Assembly: GCA_964473355.1 (NCBI GenBank)
Contig: CAYYOS010000013.1
Span: 1 to 26,055, forward strand
Direction: 5' to 3'
DNA: 26,055 bases
From: CAYYOS01 sp964473355
GTDB lineage: Bacteria > Pseudomonadota > Gammaproteobacteria > Burkholderiales > REEB80
Under the pieces are notes generated by a model, which saw nothing but the letters and a program-made list of their open reading frames with translations, made no database searches and had not been told where the DNA came from. Below, piece by piece: positions 16,201-22,828 of this stretch. The first letter of the stretch is position 1; the number at the start of each line of letters is the position of its first letter. The translations under genes were made by a program, and so were the position numbers.

Positions 16201-16362
16201 ACGCAGGCGGCCTTCCAACACCACGTCGCGGTAGTTCGGATCGCTGCGCTCGGAAGCAGGTTGGCCCACGGCAATATCCGGGCCGTGGAGAACGGCATAG
16301 CCGAGTGCCTCCAGCCAAGTGAGTGCGGTTTCTTCTACGACGGATTCGTTAAAAGAGGTCAT
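13210..16362 (-). CDS. hsdR: Type I restriction enzyme, R subunit
   Basis: 1050 aa, full length for HsdR. The N-terminal nuclease has D146 (RRPDVVLF), E160-L-K162 (AVIELK) and the Q-x4-Y element near 176-181. The translocase follows: Walker A TQGSGKS (322-328), TDRNDLD, DEAH (434-437), FTGTPI, then motifs V and VI (TGFDAPSLHTMYIDK, QAIARVNR). The C-terminal helical domain should bind the methylase. With HsdM and HsdS it cuts unmodified DNA after ATP-driven translocation. It is separated from the preceding DUF3800 gene by 147 bp that carries an antisense transcription unit. Residues around SPASARGG, between motifs Ib and II, are encoded by an inserted dispersed repeat, but the frame is kept. 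Confidence 0.95.
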   Translation of the reverse strand: MTSFNESVVEETALTWLEALGYAVLHGPDIAVGQPASERSDPNYRDVVLEGRLRQALVALNPDLPADALEDAYRKLIRADAPSLLERNRTVHRMLVDGVTVEFRRADGSIAGAQARVIDFDTPDNNDWLAVNQFSVAEGQHTRRPDVVLFVNGLPLAVIELKNAADKKANIWSAYQQLQTYQAQIPALFVTNAVLLASDGVQARIGCLGAGKEWFKPWRTITGREDASAKLAELQVMLEGVFEKRRFLDLIRHFIVFEDEGNGKLIKKMAGYHQFHAVKVAVEETLRAAHAHKAVQTAGRYEAGSKPGGDIGDRRVGVVWHTQGSGKSLTMAFYAGSVILHPAMENPTVVVLTDRNDLDEQLFATFARCSDLLRQPPVQAADRADLREKLRVASGGVVFTTIQKFFPEVSSPASARGGKMEVLSERRNIVVIADEAHRSQYDFIDGFARHMRDALPHASFIGFTGTPIEQTDANTRAVFGDYISVYDIQRAVTDGATVPIYYESRLAKLELKDAERPTIDSEFEEATEGEEVERKEKLKSRWAQLEAVVGSQNRIKLIARDLVEHFEARLAALEGKAMVVCMSRRICVDLYREIAALRPDWHNEDDARGAMKVVMTGSASDPMEWQSHIRSKKRREDMALNFREPKHPFRIVIVRDMWLTGFDAPSLHTMYIDKPMRGHGLMQAIARVNRVFKDKPGGLVVDYLGLADELRKALAIYTESGGTGKTALDQAEAVAVMQEKYEICLGLFHGFDWSKWIAGVPHERLSVLPAAQEHILAQDEGKARLLQAVTQLSQAFALAVPHEDALTIRDDVGFFQAVRAVLAKSTPGEQKTDEELEHAIRQIVSKAVTSDEVVDIFAAAGLKKPDISILSDEFLADVRGMPQRNLAVELLQKLLKNEIRTRSKRNVVQGRSFADLLDIAVRKYQNRAIETSQVIEALIQLAKDMRAANERGVALNLSEDELAFYDALEVNDSAVKVLGEPTLAHIARELVETVKRNVTIDWTMRENVRAQLRVIVKRILRKYGYPPDKQEKATQTVLEQAALLSAQWAA
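15113..15134. repeat. Dispersed palindromic repeat inserted in frame in hsdR
   Basis: CCTCTCGCGC-TT-GCGGGAGAGG forms a 10-bp stem with one mismatch. Sequences of this CCTCTCCCGCAAGCGGGAGAGG kind occur as dispersed intergenic repeats in proteobacteria. Here it encodes SPASARGG between helicase motifs without breaking the frame. Confidence 0.6.
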
Positions 16363-16399
16363 TTTGATTCGCCCACTGAAAAGGCCTTAAAAATCCAAC

Positions 16400-16428
16400 T
16401 TGATTACCGTCTATCTGACAACTATAAT
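16400..16428 (+). promoter_or_regulatory. Near-consensus sigma70 promoter facing + in the DUF3800-hsdR gap
   Basis: TTGATT (16400-16405), a 17-bp spacer and TATAAT (16423-16428). All genes around it are on the - strand, so it drives an antisense transcript. Start expected near A16435. Confidence 0.65.
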
Positions 16429-16434
16429 GTCGTT

Positions 16435-16510
16435 AGCTTTACAAAGTTTTGGATTGGGGATTCCCGGTCGGCAGCAGGCCTCGGTGGAAGCACCGGGGCC
16501 TTCTGTTTTT
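16435..16510 (+). ncRNA. Candidate small antisense RNA in the type I restriction locus
   Basis: A good promoter at 16400-16428 and an intrinsic terminator at 16477-16510 bound a predicted RNA of about 76 nt with no credible reading frame. Before the terminator stem there is a GGGGATTCCC motif that could form a small second hairpin. The RNA would be complementary to the operon mRNA between the DUF3800 stop and the hsdR start, so a role in limiting hsdR expression or uncoupling it from hsdMS is plausible. No known sRNA family is recognised; this is inference from promoter, terminator and position. Confidence 0.5.
16477..16510 (+). terminator. Rho-independent terminator (+ strand)
   Basis: GGCCTCGGTG (16477-16486) and CACCGGGGCC (16491-16500) pair over 10 bp with one G-T wobble around a GAAG loop, followed by TTCTGTTTTT (16501-16510). 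On the - strand the stem is not followed by T residues, so it serves + transcription. It ends at the DUF3800 stop codon. Confidence 0.75.
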
Positions 16511-17253
16511 CAGGGGAAGCATTTCAACCCCCACCCATTCAGCTTTCCTGTCCCGCTCACATAAAACTTAGGTCGTATCGCTTCGAAGGCGCGGTTGTTT
16601 TGGTCGGGCCGAAAGAGGCTAATGCCGACCGGCCGCGCGACCAGATCGGCAACCTGCAAACCGGCCGAATTGCTCTTCTTGTCGACAAACGCGACTTCGA
16701 ACGGTAGCTGCATCTTCTGATAATTTCCACCGTCACACACGCGTCGAAATTCCAGTTCGAGTTCTGCGTCTTCACGCTTGCCACGCTTCTCCACCATGAC
16801 GTGCGTCTTTCCAGTGACCGCGCCTTTGTCGCGCAAATAGTAGAAAACGCGCTCTAACCCAAACCCCAGCGCGATGTGATACGGGTTATCCGGGTCAACG
16901 TATTTCGCGCGCAGATGGTCTTTACGTATCACTGAACAAACCAATGTGAATGGCGTCGCGGCAACGATGGCGGTCAGCTCATCGAGAAACGCCTGTTTCT
17001 TCTCTTTCGTCTTCAAAAATGCGAAGGCGCCTTGATCCTTGCGAATATCCCGTTCATGCAAAATGACGTCATCATGGCCGAAGTGTTTCATCTTGAAGCG
17101 CTGCACGGCGGGCGTGAGCATGGCGACATAGTCTTCCTTGCGCATGACGCAAAACGCAAGCACGAACATCGGATAGCCAGAATCGATGGTGTCGAGCCCG
17201 TGGTCACCGCTCTCGTCCACGAAGACGAGATAATCGGAGAATCCGATAGTCAC
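16510..17253 (-). CDS. DUF3800 domain protein (putative RNase H-fold nuclease)
   Basis: 247 aa from GTG (17251-17253) with GGAGG 8 nt upstream. The start shares GTGA with the stop of the preceding small gene. DUF3800 hallmarks are the N-terminal strand VFVDESGDHG (D13, E14, D17) and the later ILHERDIRK, with an H-x-x-D-like motif. Also present are HVMVEKRGKRED and the C-terminal SAGLQVADLVARPVG with its invariant Gln and Asp. The conserved acids fit an RNase H-like fold with metal-dependent chemistry, but the family's activity is not established. DUF3800 genes are common in defence islands. Here it sits between an OLD-like gene and hsdR in one operon. Confidence 0.85.
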   Translation of the reverse strand: MTIGFSDYLVFVDESGDHGLDTIDSGYPMFVLAFCVMRKEDYVAMLTPAVQRFKMKHFGHDDVILHERDIRKDQGAFAFLKTKEKKQAFLDELTAIVAATPFTLVCSVIRKDHLRAKYVDPDNPYHIALGFGLERVFYYLRDKGAVTGKTHVMVEKRGKREDAELELEFRRVCDGGNYQKMQLPFEVAFVDKKSNSAGLQVADLVARPVGISLFRPDQNNRAFEAIRPKFYVSGTGKLNGWGLKCFP

Positions 17254-17426
17254 GCCACCGCCTCCAAATAGGGGCGCATCACATTAGTCACCATGGCACG
17301 TTTCGTTTCCCCTACATCAACACTCGTAACAAAATAATGTCCTCGGTGTTCCCATATCTTGTCTCGGAACACTTTCGGATGGGCGGATCTATTCATGGTC
17401 GAATTGGTCGGGCATTCGGCTCTCAT
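17250..17426 (-). CDS. Small hypothetical protein nested between OLD-like and DUF3800 genes
   Basis: 58 codons from ATG at 17424-17426; an internal ATG ten codons later is possible, and no strong RBS is seen for either. The protein contains VFRDKIWEHRGHYFVTSVD and MVTNVMRPYLEAV; it is basic to neutral, with no membrane segment. It starts 7 bp after the OLD-like stop, and its TGA overlaps the DUF3800 GTG as GTGA. It therefore fills the space between the two genes exactly, as a translated gene would. I do not recognise the family. It could be a small partner of the OLD-like or DUF3800 protein. Confidence 0.6.
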   Translation of the reverse strand: MRAECPTNSTMNRSAHPKVFRDKIWEHRGHYFVTSVDVGETKRAMVTNVMRPYLEAVA

Positions 17427-17433
17427 TGTGATG

Positions 17434-19116
17434 CTATTTGGTTTTTTGATTGTTTGATAACCAACTCAATACTTCTGAAACTGGCTCTGGTATAGGCAAG
17501 TCGTGCTCCATCGCGATCAACCGCGCGCGAGTGGGTTTACCCGTGTTCGGGTACTTTTGGCAGAGCTCCTGGTACTTATTCTCACCGATCGTCGTCCGCA
17601 GATGATCCTCGTAATTCTTGTTAAGACGCCAAACCACCAGCGTTCCGTCCGTCTTCGCGAGCCCGTCGAGCTCTATGTTGAACTTGACTTCGTCAGCTTT
17701 GTTTTTGAAGTCGGACGAATCCTCATCGTAGATAATCCCGGTGGGGATATTGAATGATGCGGCTATTTCTGCAAAAGCAGGCAGATTCCGTTTGCCGCCT
17801 ACCTCTACGATAGTTGCGCCCTCTCGGTCTAAATTCAATCCTAATCGTTTGGCGTATTCTGGAAGCGCCAGCTTCTCGGTATCCCCTTCTACTAGCAGCA
17901 GGCGAGTAGCGAAAAACAACTCATTGCGTTCAGGATCAAGCTCCTTGATCAGCTTCTCCTTTCGTTTTGCGTCTTCCGGCAGTTCCGATAACTGAATGAC
18001 GGTTCCCCCTGCGCCCCTTCGAACAACAACCACCTCACGGTATTCCGGAACGGTAACAAAATGAGGTGAGTGCGTTGTGTATATAATTTGATTCGTCTTG
18101 GCGATCTCACGCAGAGTTTTGTACAAAGACCGTTGCATCTGCGGGTGCAGAAACATCTCCGGCTCCTCGATGAGTAAAATGGCCCCTTGCTTGCGGCGCT
18201 CCTCGAACGCCTGAAGAATTGCGAGGACAAGAGCGTTCTGGATGCCCTCGCCAAGCTCCGTAGCGCTGATAGAGAAATTGCCTTCACGCGCACGCAGATC
18301 CAGCGACTTGTAGAAATCCAACGTATCGAATGGCGAAAAAAACAGGTCGAGTTTGTCGCTATCGGTTTCGGGATCAAATCCCAGCTGTCTCAGGGCGTGG
18401 CTCTTGATTGACTTTTCAAGTTGTTGAAATGATTCTGTTCGGAGCAGCCGAACCGCCTCTTCCATTATCTTGGTGAATCTTTCGAGTCTCGGTACCTCAA
18501 TCTCACCGCCATCAGGCTGTTTAACTTTAATAGTTTGAGCCGGATCGTGAAGGTCGCGGTCGATGTCCTCGAACAATTGCCGCAGCATCGAGTATCGTGC
18601 GGAGGGAAGGTGCTCCCTTAGCGAACGACTTGTGCCAATGTAGATCAAGGGGACTGCTTCACGCACCTCAGGTGGAATGTTCACTAACGGCTGGTACTGG
18701 TGAGGCTCCCCTGACTTAGGCGCTTTCGCCAAGATCCGCGGTGGTTTGCCCTTCTCATCAAAACACTTCTGTTCTAGGCGTCGGCTCCCCTTCTCATCAC
18801 CAATCTTGTACCGCGTATATTCGAAACAAAGCGTCTTGATCGAAACAGGGTCAGAGCTCTTGTACTTCACGAAAGGAATACCAGGCTCGAATGAGAGTTG
18901 AATTTTCACGTCGGTACTTTGGTCATGACCATAAACGTCCTGTTCGTCGAACGAGCTGACACTAACCCAGTCGCGGCCCAATACCCGTTGAATAGCGAGC
19001 AATATGTTGCTCTTACCAGCGTTATTTGGGCCAACAAGACAACAGACTTGTGGAATCTCCATGTCCATGTTTTTGATCGACCTGAAGTTATTGATCTGGA
19101 TGCGCGAAACCCTCAT
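17434..19116 (-). CDS. OLD-family ATPase-TOPRIM nuclease
   Basis: 560 aa. The N-terminal ABC/SMC-like ATPase has Walker A GPNNAGKSN (29-37), an early INNFRSI strand, a signature-like region LGEGIQNALVLA (288-299), Walker B ILLIEEPE (313-320) and the switch His in YTTHSPHF (346-353). The C-terminal TOPRIM domain has LLLVEGDTE (407-414, metal-binding E410) and GIIYDEDSSDF (460-470; D464, D466). This matches OLD nucleases, such as phage P2 Old and the GajA subunit of Gabija, which cut DNA under ATP control. No UvrD-like GajB gene is adjacent, so it is not a standard Gabija. It overlaps hsdS by ATGA, and the small gene and DUF3800 follow. Confidence 0.9.
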   Translation of the reverse strand: MRVSRIQINNFRSIKNMDMEIPQVCCLVGPNNAGKSNILLAIQRVLGRDWVSVSSFDEQDVYGHDQSTDVKIQLSFEPGIPFVKYKSSDPVSIKTLCFEYTRYKIGDEKGSRRLEQKCFDEKGKPPRILAKAPKSGEPHQYQPLVNIPPEVREAVPLIYIGTSRSLREHLPSARYSMLRQLFEDIDRDLHDPAQTIKVKQPDGGEIEVPRLERFTKIMEEAVRLLRTESFQQLEKSIKSHALRQLGFDPETDSDKLDLFFSPFDTLDFYKSLDLRAREGNFSISATELGEGIQNALVLAILQAFEERRKQGAILLIEEPEMFLHPQMQRSLYKTLREIAKTNQIIYTTHSPHFVTVPEYREVVVVRRGAGGTVIQLSELPEDAKRKEKLIKELDPERNELFFATRLLLVEGDTEKLALPEYAKRLGLNLDREGATIVEVGGKRNLPAFAEIAASFNIPTGIIYDEDSSDFKNKADEVKFNIELDGLAKTDGTLVVWRLNKNYEDHLRTTIGENKYQELCQKYPNTGKPTRARLIAMEHDLPIPEPVSEVLSWLSNNQKTK

Positions 19117-20411
19117 GCTTGTGCCTCCACGTTATCAATCACCAGGTTTGCTCGAATCTCTCCTGAAACGAGCTTGGGCAACAACGTGTCGCGCAGGGAA
19201 GCGAGGGTACGGGATTGATGGAGGTTAGAAATCCATCGATTGAAAATTGGCCCGACCAATGTTGCAAATTTATAGAGCACATCGCTTGGCGGTAGAACAA
19301 CTCGTGTCTCTTCGACAATCCCTTTGCTGATATTCTGTTGAGCCGATCCAACCGCTTTGCTCTCAAGCTCAGTCGTCATAGTGCGCATCCAGAGGTAGTT
19401 GAAAAAAGAGCAATCCTTTTTCGGAATTAAGGTGCAGACCGCTTGGTTTGTAGTGAGTCTAGTTGACACGAGAGAGACTTGTCCGGCGGTCGCGCCGTAT
19501 AGCGCAATAACAGTGGCGAAAGGGCTCACCCATTTAGCGGATGACTCCGCCAAACCAGCTTCAGTGATGAAGTTTTCTGTTGACGTAATGACTGGCTGCC
19601 TGACTTCGCCTGACGTTAACCACGCAATGTTTCCGCCATCCCAAAAGCGAGACTCGCCCCGTCTCGGTGTTCCGCCGTTTTGAATTTGGGAGCAACAGTC
19701 CTTGATTCTTCCCACCTCCCACCCGTTCGGGATATCCCCTAGATCCGAGTCCTCAAAGGAATCCGGGAACAGGTCGGCGAGGGGTTTGGGGAGGCCGGGG
19801 TCGCGGCGTTCGGCTTTGGCGCGGACGGGGTCGAAGTCCACGAACCACGATTTGAAGAGCGCCCGCGCCATGTCCTCCAGCGTTTCGCTCATGCGCCGGT
19901 TCAGTTCGATCTTGTCGTCCAGCGTGCCGAGGATGTGGGCGATGGCGCGTTGTTCGTTGAACGGTGGCAACGCAAGAACGTATTTCTCCACAACAACAGA
20001 TGGAACGCGCTGTCTCCCAGACGTTCCTTCCATGTGTCCGATAGCATAGCGACGAAAATCTGGTGATCGGGCGAGGTAATACGCGAATAGATTGTCTGTC
20101 TGATTGGGCTTACCGCTTAGCACGATGTACTCTGTCGAACCATGCGCTATTGCTCCATCCGGCAGGTCGTTAATGAACGCGGTCTTTCCGTTTTCGAGAC
20201 ACGGTGTAATGCGGGCGATGAGCGTGTCCCCATTCTTGAATTTCACTCCCGATCCGGTGAATTCGCGCTCCTCTATACGAGTCGGCGAACGTCCATGCTC
20301 GGGAAGAACATCCATTGGTATAAATGGTGTCACCTGACCGCGCGGTATACTCCGAAACGGATTAACCTCAAAGACTTTGCCGACCTCGGTTTCCCGCCAC
20401 TCACCCGCCAT
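19113..20411 (-). CDS. hsdS: Type I restriction enzyme, specificity (S) subunit
   Basis: 432 aa, normal HsdS length. Two target-recognition domains (about 1-150 and 215-375) are each followed by a conserved helical spacer: LPPFNEQRAIAHILGTLDDK then ELNRRMSETLEDMARALFKS (about 150-195), and a second helix ending LRDTLLPKLVSGEIR. Conserved YGATAGQVS and NQAVC in TRD2 and ISKGIVEETRVVLPP fit the family. It sets the bipartite DNA target for both methylation and cutting. It overlaps hsdM by 11 bp and the OLD-like gene by 4 bp, so translation is coupled throughout. The recognition sequence cannot be derived from the protein alone. Confidence 0.95.
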   Translation of the reverse strand: MAGEWRETEVGKVFEVNPFRSIPRGQVTPFIPMDVLPEHGRSPTRIEEREFTGSGVKFKNGDTLIARITPCLENGKTAFINDLPDGAIAHGSTEYIVLSGKPNQTDNLFAYYLARSPDFRRYAIGHMEGTSGRQRVPSVVVEKYVLALPPFNEQRAIAHILGTLDDKIELNRRMSETLEDMARALFKSWFVDFDPVRAKAERRDPGLPKPLADLFPDSFEDSDLGDIPNGWEVGRIKDCCSQIQNGGTPRRGESRFWDGGNIAWLTSGEVRQPVITSTENFITEAGLAESSAKWVSPFATVIALYGATAGQVSLVSTRLTTNQAVCTLIPKKDCSFFNYLWMRTMTTELESKAVGSAQQNISKGIVEETRVVLPPSDVLYKFATLVGPIFNRWISNLHQSRTLASLRDTLLPKLVSGEIRANLVIDNVEAQA

Positions 20412-22038
20412 ACCCGAGCTCCTTCAGGTTGGTAGCGATGGTGGCGTCTAGCTTCGCCGCTTCCTTCTGCTGCTCGCGCAGCGTCGCGGTGAGGCGCTTC
20501 ATCTTCTCCTCGAATGGCTCGCCATCATCTTCGGCGGCTTCGGCGCCGACGTAGCGGCCGGGCGTGAGCACGTAGCCGTGTTTGCGGATGTCGTCGAGAG
20601 TTGCGGATTTGCAGAAGCCGGGGATGTCTTGGTAAGGCACTGGATTCCCGCTTTCGCGGGAATGACGGCTGTCTATTGGATCGCCACGCCAAGCGTGGTA
20701 GGTGCCGGCGATTTTGGTGAGGTCGTCGTCGGTCAGCTCGCGATGCGTCCGGTCCACCATCGAGCCCAGCTTGCGGGCGTCGATGAAGAGGGTCTCGCCG
20801 TGCCGGTCGCGGAAGCGGCCGTTTTTCTTGTTGCGCGCGAGGAACCAGAGGCAGACGGGGATTTGTGTCGAATAGAAGAGCTGGCCGGGCAGCGCGACCA
20901 TACAGTCCACTAGGTCGGCCTCGATGATGGCCTTGCGGATTTCGCCCTCGCCCGACTGGTTGGAGGACATGGAGCCGTTGGCGAGCACGAAGCCGGCGAG
21001 GCCGGTGGGCGCGAGGTGGTGGATGAAGTGCTGCACCCAGGCGTAGTTGGCGTTGCCCGCGGGCGGCACGCCGTAGACCCAGCGCTTATCGGTTTTCAAT
21101 AACTCGCCGCGCCAATCGCTGTCGTTGAAGGGCGGGTTGGCGAGTACGTAATCGGCTTTGAGGTCGGGGTGCTTGTCGTTGTGGAAGGTGTCACCATGGC
21201 CGATCTGCGCGTCGATGCCGCGTAGGCTAAGGTTCATCTTCGCCAAACGCCAGGTGGTGTAGTTGGACTCCTGGCCATAGATGGAGATGTCGCCGAGCTT
21301 GCCGCTGTGCGCCTCGATAAATTTTTCGCTCTGTACGAACATGCCGCCTGAGCCGCAGCACGGGTCGTACACGCGGCCCTTATAAGGTGCGAGCATTTCC
21401 ACCAGCACGCGCACCACGCGCGAGGGTGTGTAGAACTGGCCGCCGCTTTTGCCTTCGGCGCTGGCGAAGCGCGCGAGGAAATATTCGTAGACGCGGCCAA
21501 GCGTATCTTTGGCGCGATCGACCCCACCCTCACCCTGACCCCCTCCCTGAGGGAGAGGGGAACCGGAGGGAGAGGGGTGAAAAGAGATGTCGCTTACCAG
21601 GTTGATAATCTGCCCGAGGCGCTGCTTGTCGAGACCGGGGCGGGCGTAGTCCTTGGGCAGCACACTTTTGAGCGAGACGTTGTCGCGCTCGATGGCGCTC
21701 ATCGCATCATCCACCAGCTTGCCGATGGTCGGCTGGGGTGCCATCGACTTGAGATAGTGCCAGCGCGCCTCGGGCGGCACCCAAAAGATGTTGGCGGCAC
21801 GGTACTCGTCGGGGTCTTCGGCGTCAGCACCTTGTGCTTTCTGCGCTTCAAGCTCGGCGTGCTTAGCCTCGAACGCGTCGGAAATGTACTTGAGAAAAAT
21901 TAAACCCAAGACGACGTGCTTGTATTCCGCCGCGTCCATATTGTTGCGCAGCGCATCGGCCATTTGCCATAGCTTGGCTTCGTAGCCGAGGTTCGCGCCG
22001 TTCGATGCGCCGTTGCCGTTGGATTTCTTGCTAGCCAT
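20401..22038 (-). CDS. hsdM: Type I restriction enzyme, N6-adenine methylase (M) subunit
   Basis: 545 aa. An N-terminal helical HsdM_N domain (about 17-145) is followed by the methylase with AKDTLGRVYEYFLARFA, GGQFYTP, motif I YDPCCGSGGMF (224-234) and motif IV NPPF (301-304). The C-terminal helices (EEKMKRLTATLREQQKEAAK) contact HsdS. It methylates adenine within the HsdS target using SAM. Two stretches are encoded by inserted repeats without frame loss: SPSGSPLPQGGGQGEGG (about 156-172) just before AKDTLG, and DSRHSRESGNPV (about 456-467) just before YQDIPGFCKSAT. Both are at domain-surface positions, so function is probably kept. It is the first gene of the defence operon. Confidence 0.95.
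   Translation of the reverse strand: MASKKSNGNGASNGANLGYEAKLWQMADALRNNMDAAEYKHVVLGLIFLKYISDAFEAKHAELEAQKAQGADAEDPDEYRAANIFWVPPEARWHYLKSMAPQPTIGKLVDDAMSAIERDNVSLKSVLPKDYARPGLDKQRLGQIINLVSDISFHPSPSGSPLPQGGGQGEGGVDRAKDTLGRVYEYFLARFASAEGKSGGQFYTPSRVVRVLVEMLAPYKGRVYDPCCGSGGMFVQSEKFIEAHSGKLGDISIYGQESNYTTWRLAKMNLSLRGIDAQIGHGDTFHNDKHPDLKADYVLANPPFNDSDWRGELLKTDKRWVYGVPPAGNANYAWVQHFIHHLAPTGLAGFVLANGSMSSNQSGEGEIRKAIIEADLVDCMVALPGQLFYSTQIPVCLWFLARNKKNGRFRDRHGETLFIDARKLGSMVDRTHRELTDDDLTKIAGTYHAWRGDPIDSRHSRESGNPVPYQDIPGFCKSATLDDIRKHGYVLTPGRYVGAEAAEDDGEPFEEKMKRLTATLREQQKEAAKLDATIATNLKELGYGG
20642..20668. repeat. dRS3-type repeat inserted in frame in hsdM
   Basis: ATTCCC-N8-GGGAAT is exact at 20644-20663, inside GGATTCCCGC...GCGGGAATGACGG. 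This is the dRS3 consensus described in Neisseria and seen in other betaproteobacteria. In the hsdM frame it gives the RHSRESGNP peptide. Confidence 0.75.
21521..21583. repeat. CCCTCACCC/CTCCCTGAGGGAG dispersed repeat inserted in frame in hsdM
   Basis: The segment contains CCTCCCTGAGGGAGAGG and flanking CACCC/GGGTG inverted blocks, a common dispersed palindromic repeat type. It adds about 20 Ser/Pro/Gly-rich residues to HsdM. Confidence 0.65.
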
Positions 22039-22552
22039 TAAATTGGATTTCCGAAAATGTTCGCGTTATATTGCTAACCGTCCAGCTGTCCGAACAAGCA
22101 AACGAATAATTTTTTTCTTGTCGTTTGATGCGCCATTGCGAAGCGCCACCGATTATTTCCCGTTGCTCAAGATCGTAACATAAGTCCTAAATTCGGGTGT
22201 AACGGACGATCGTAGGGCACAGTTATTTTAGAATACGCGGTTTTAGGTTTTTGCGGAGACCCCTTCCCTCACTGCCGAGTAGCGCAACTAGGTTATCCCT
22301 GGATTCCCGCCCCCGACTGGAGCATTCGGGGGTGACGTTCCTGTGCGGGAATGACGGCATGGGTTGCAGATTCCGGCCCTCGCGGGAATGACGGCATGGG
22401 GTGGAAGGCTGGATTCCCGCCCCCCGCGGGAATGACGGCATGGGTTGGAGACGCTAGTCCGGCTTACGCGAAAAATAGGAACCTCATACCGATTCAAATA
22501 TTGCGCCAAAATTTAACCCGCCCCACCGACCTACACATGTGGCAGCACGCCA
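22039..22552. other. Upstream region of hsdM with dRS3-like repeat cluster, no gene
   Basis: 514 bp without a supportable coding frame. A possible but weak hsdM promoter lies on the - strand (TATAAC about 30 bp before the ATG, with poor -35). The span 22310-22448 holds degenerate dRS3-like units. The remaining sequence shows nothing I can name. Confidence 0.6.
22345..22448 (+). repeat. Three dRS3-like repeat units
   Basis: GCGGGAATGACGGCATGGG occurs at 22345, 22382 and 22427 (spacing 37 and 45 bp), the last two preceded by inverted ATTCC(C/G)GCC arms at 22370 and 22413. A further degenerate unit begins near 22310. Units are dRS3-like hairpins that seem to have multiplied in place. Confidence 0.75.
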
Positions 22553-22726
22553 TTAGTGCCGGCGATATACAACACCGATCGCTAACACGGCGTAAGCAAT
22601 GAGAAGTATCCAGAAAGCGTTAGCCGTAATAGTCGGAATCACAACAAACATGGAAAGAGCAGCTAGAACGGCGAGAACGAGCGAAATGACGAAGGTGATT
22701 TGCGTTGGGGCGTTGTATCTCATCAT
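22553..22726 (-). CDS. Small two-helix membrane protein (57 aa)
   Basis: ATG at 22724-22726 (a second ATG follows directly) behind an excellent RBS, GGAGGGAGATC. The sequence MMRYNAPTQITFVISLVLAV continues into two hydrophobic helices (about 10-30 and 36-54) and ends in the basic tail YRRH, suggesting a hairpin in the inner membrane. I recall similar small hypothetical proteins beginning RYNAPTQ in other proteobacteria, but no function is known. The strong RBS and clean hydrophobic pattern make it more credible than the overlapping longer frame at 22620-22868. Confidence 0.65.
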   Translation of the reverse strand: MMRYNAPTQITFVISLVLAVLAALSMFVVIPTITANAFWILLIAYAVLAIGVVYRRH

Positions 22727-22785
22727 GATCTCCCTCCGCGCGACGGCGCGGCTCTGATTTCAGTGTAGCAGATAAAATACATAGG

Positions 22786-22802
22786 GCCCGCGCCGTGCGG
22801 GC
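22786..22802 (-). terminator. Hairpin after the MAPEG gene, possible terminator
   Basis: GCCCGC and GCGGGC pair around a 5-nt loop, 27 bp past the MAPEG stop; on the - strand it is followed by CCTATGTATTTTATC. The T tract is weak, so termination is uncertain. Confidence 0.4.
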
Positions 22803-22828
22803 GGCCACTAGCTTGAACCTGGCGTCGG

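Noticed and set aside
16427..16564. 45-codon + strand frame starting in the small RNA region
   Set aside because: Its ATG overlaps the -10 box, before the expected transcript start, and the frame crosses the terminator.
17434..19116. Gabija GajA
   Set aside because: Domain layout is OLD-like but no UvrD/GajB helicase gene is adjacent; the neighbours are DUF3800 and hsd genes.
22310..22448. Short CRISPR array
   Set aside because: Units are imperfect, palindromic, unevenly spaced, with similar sequence between them, and no cas genes are present; dRS3-like repeats explain them.
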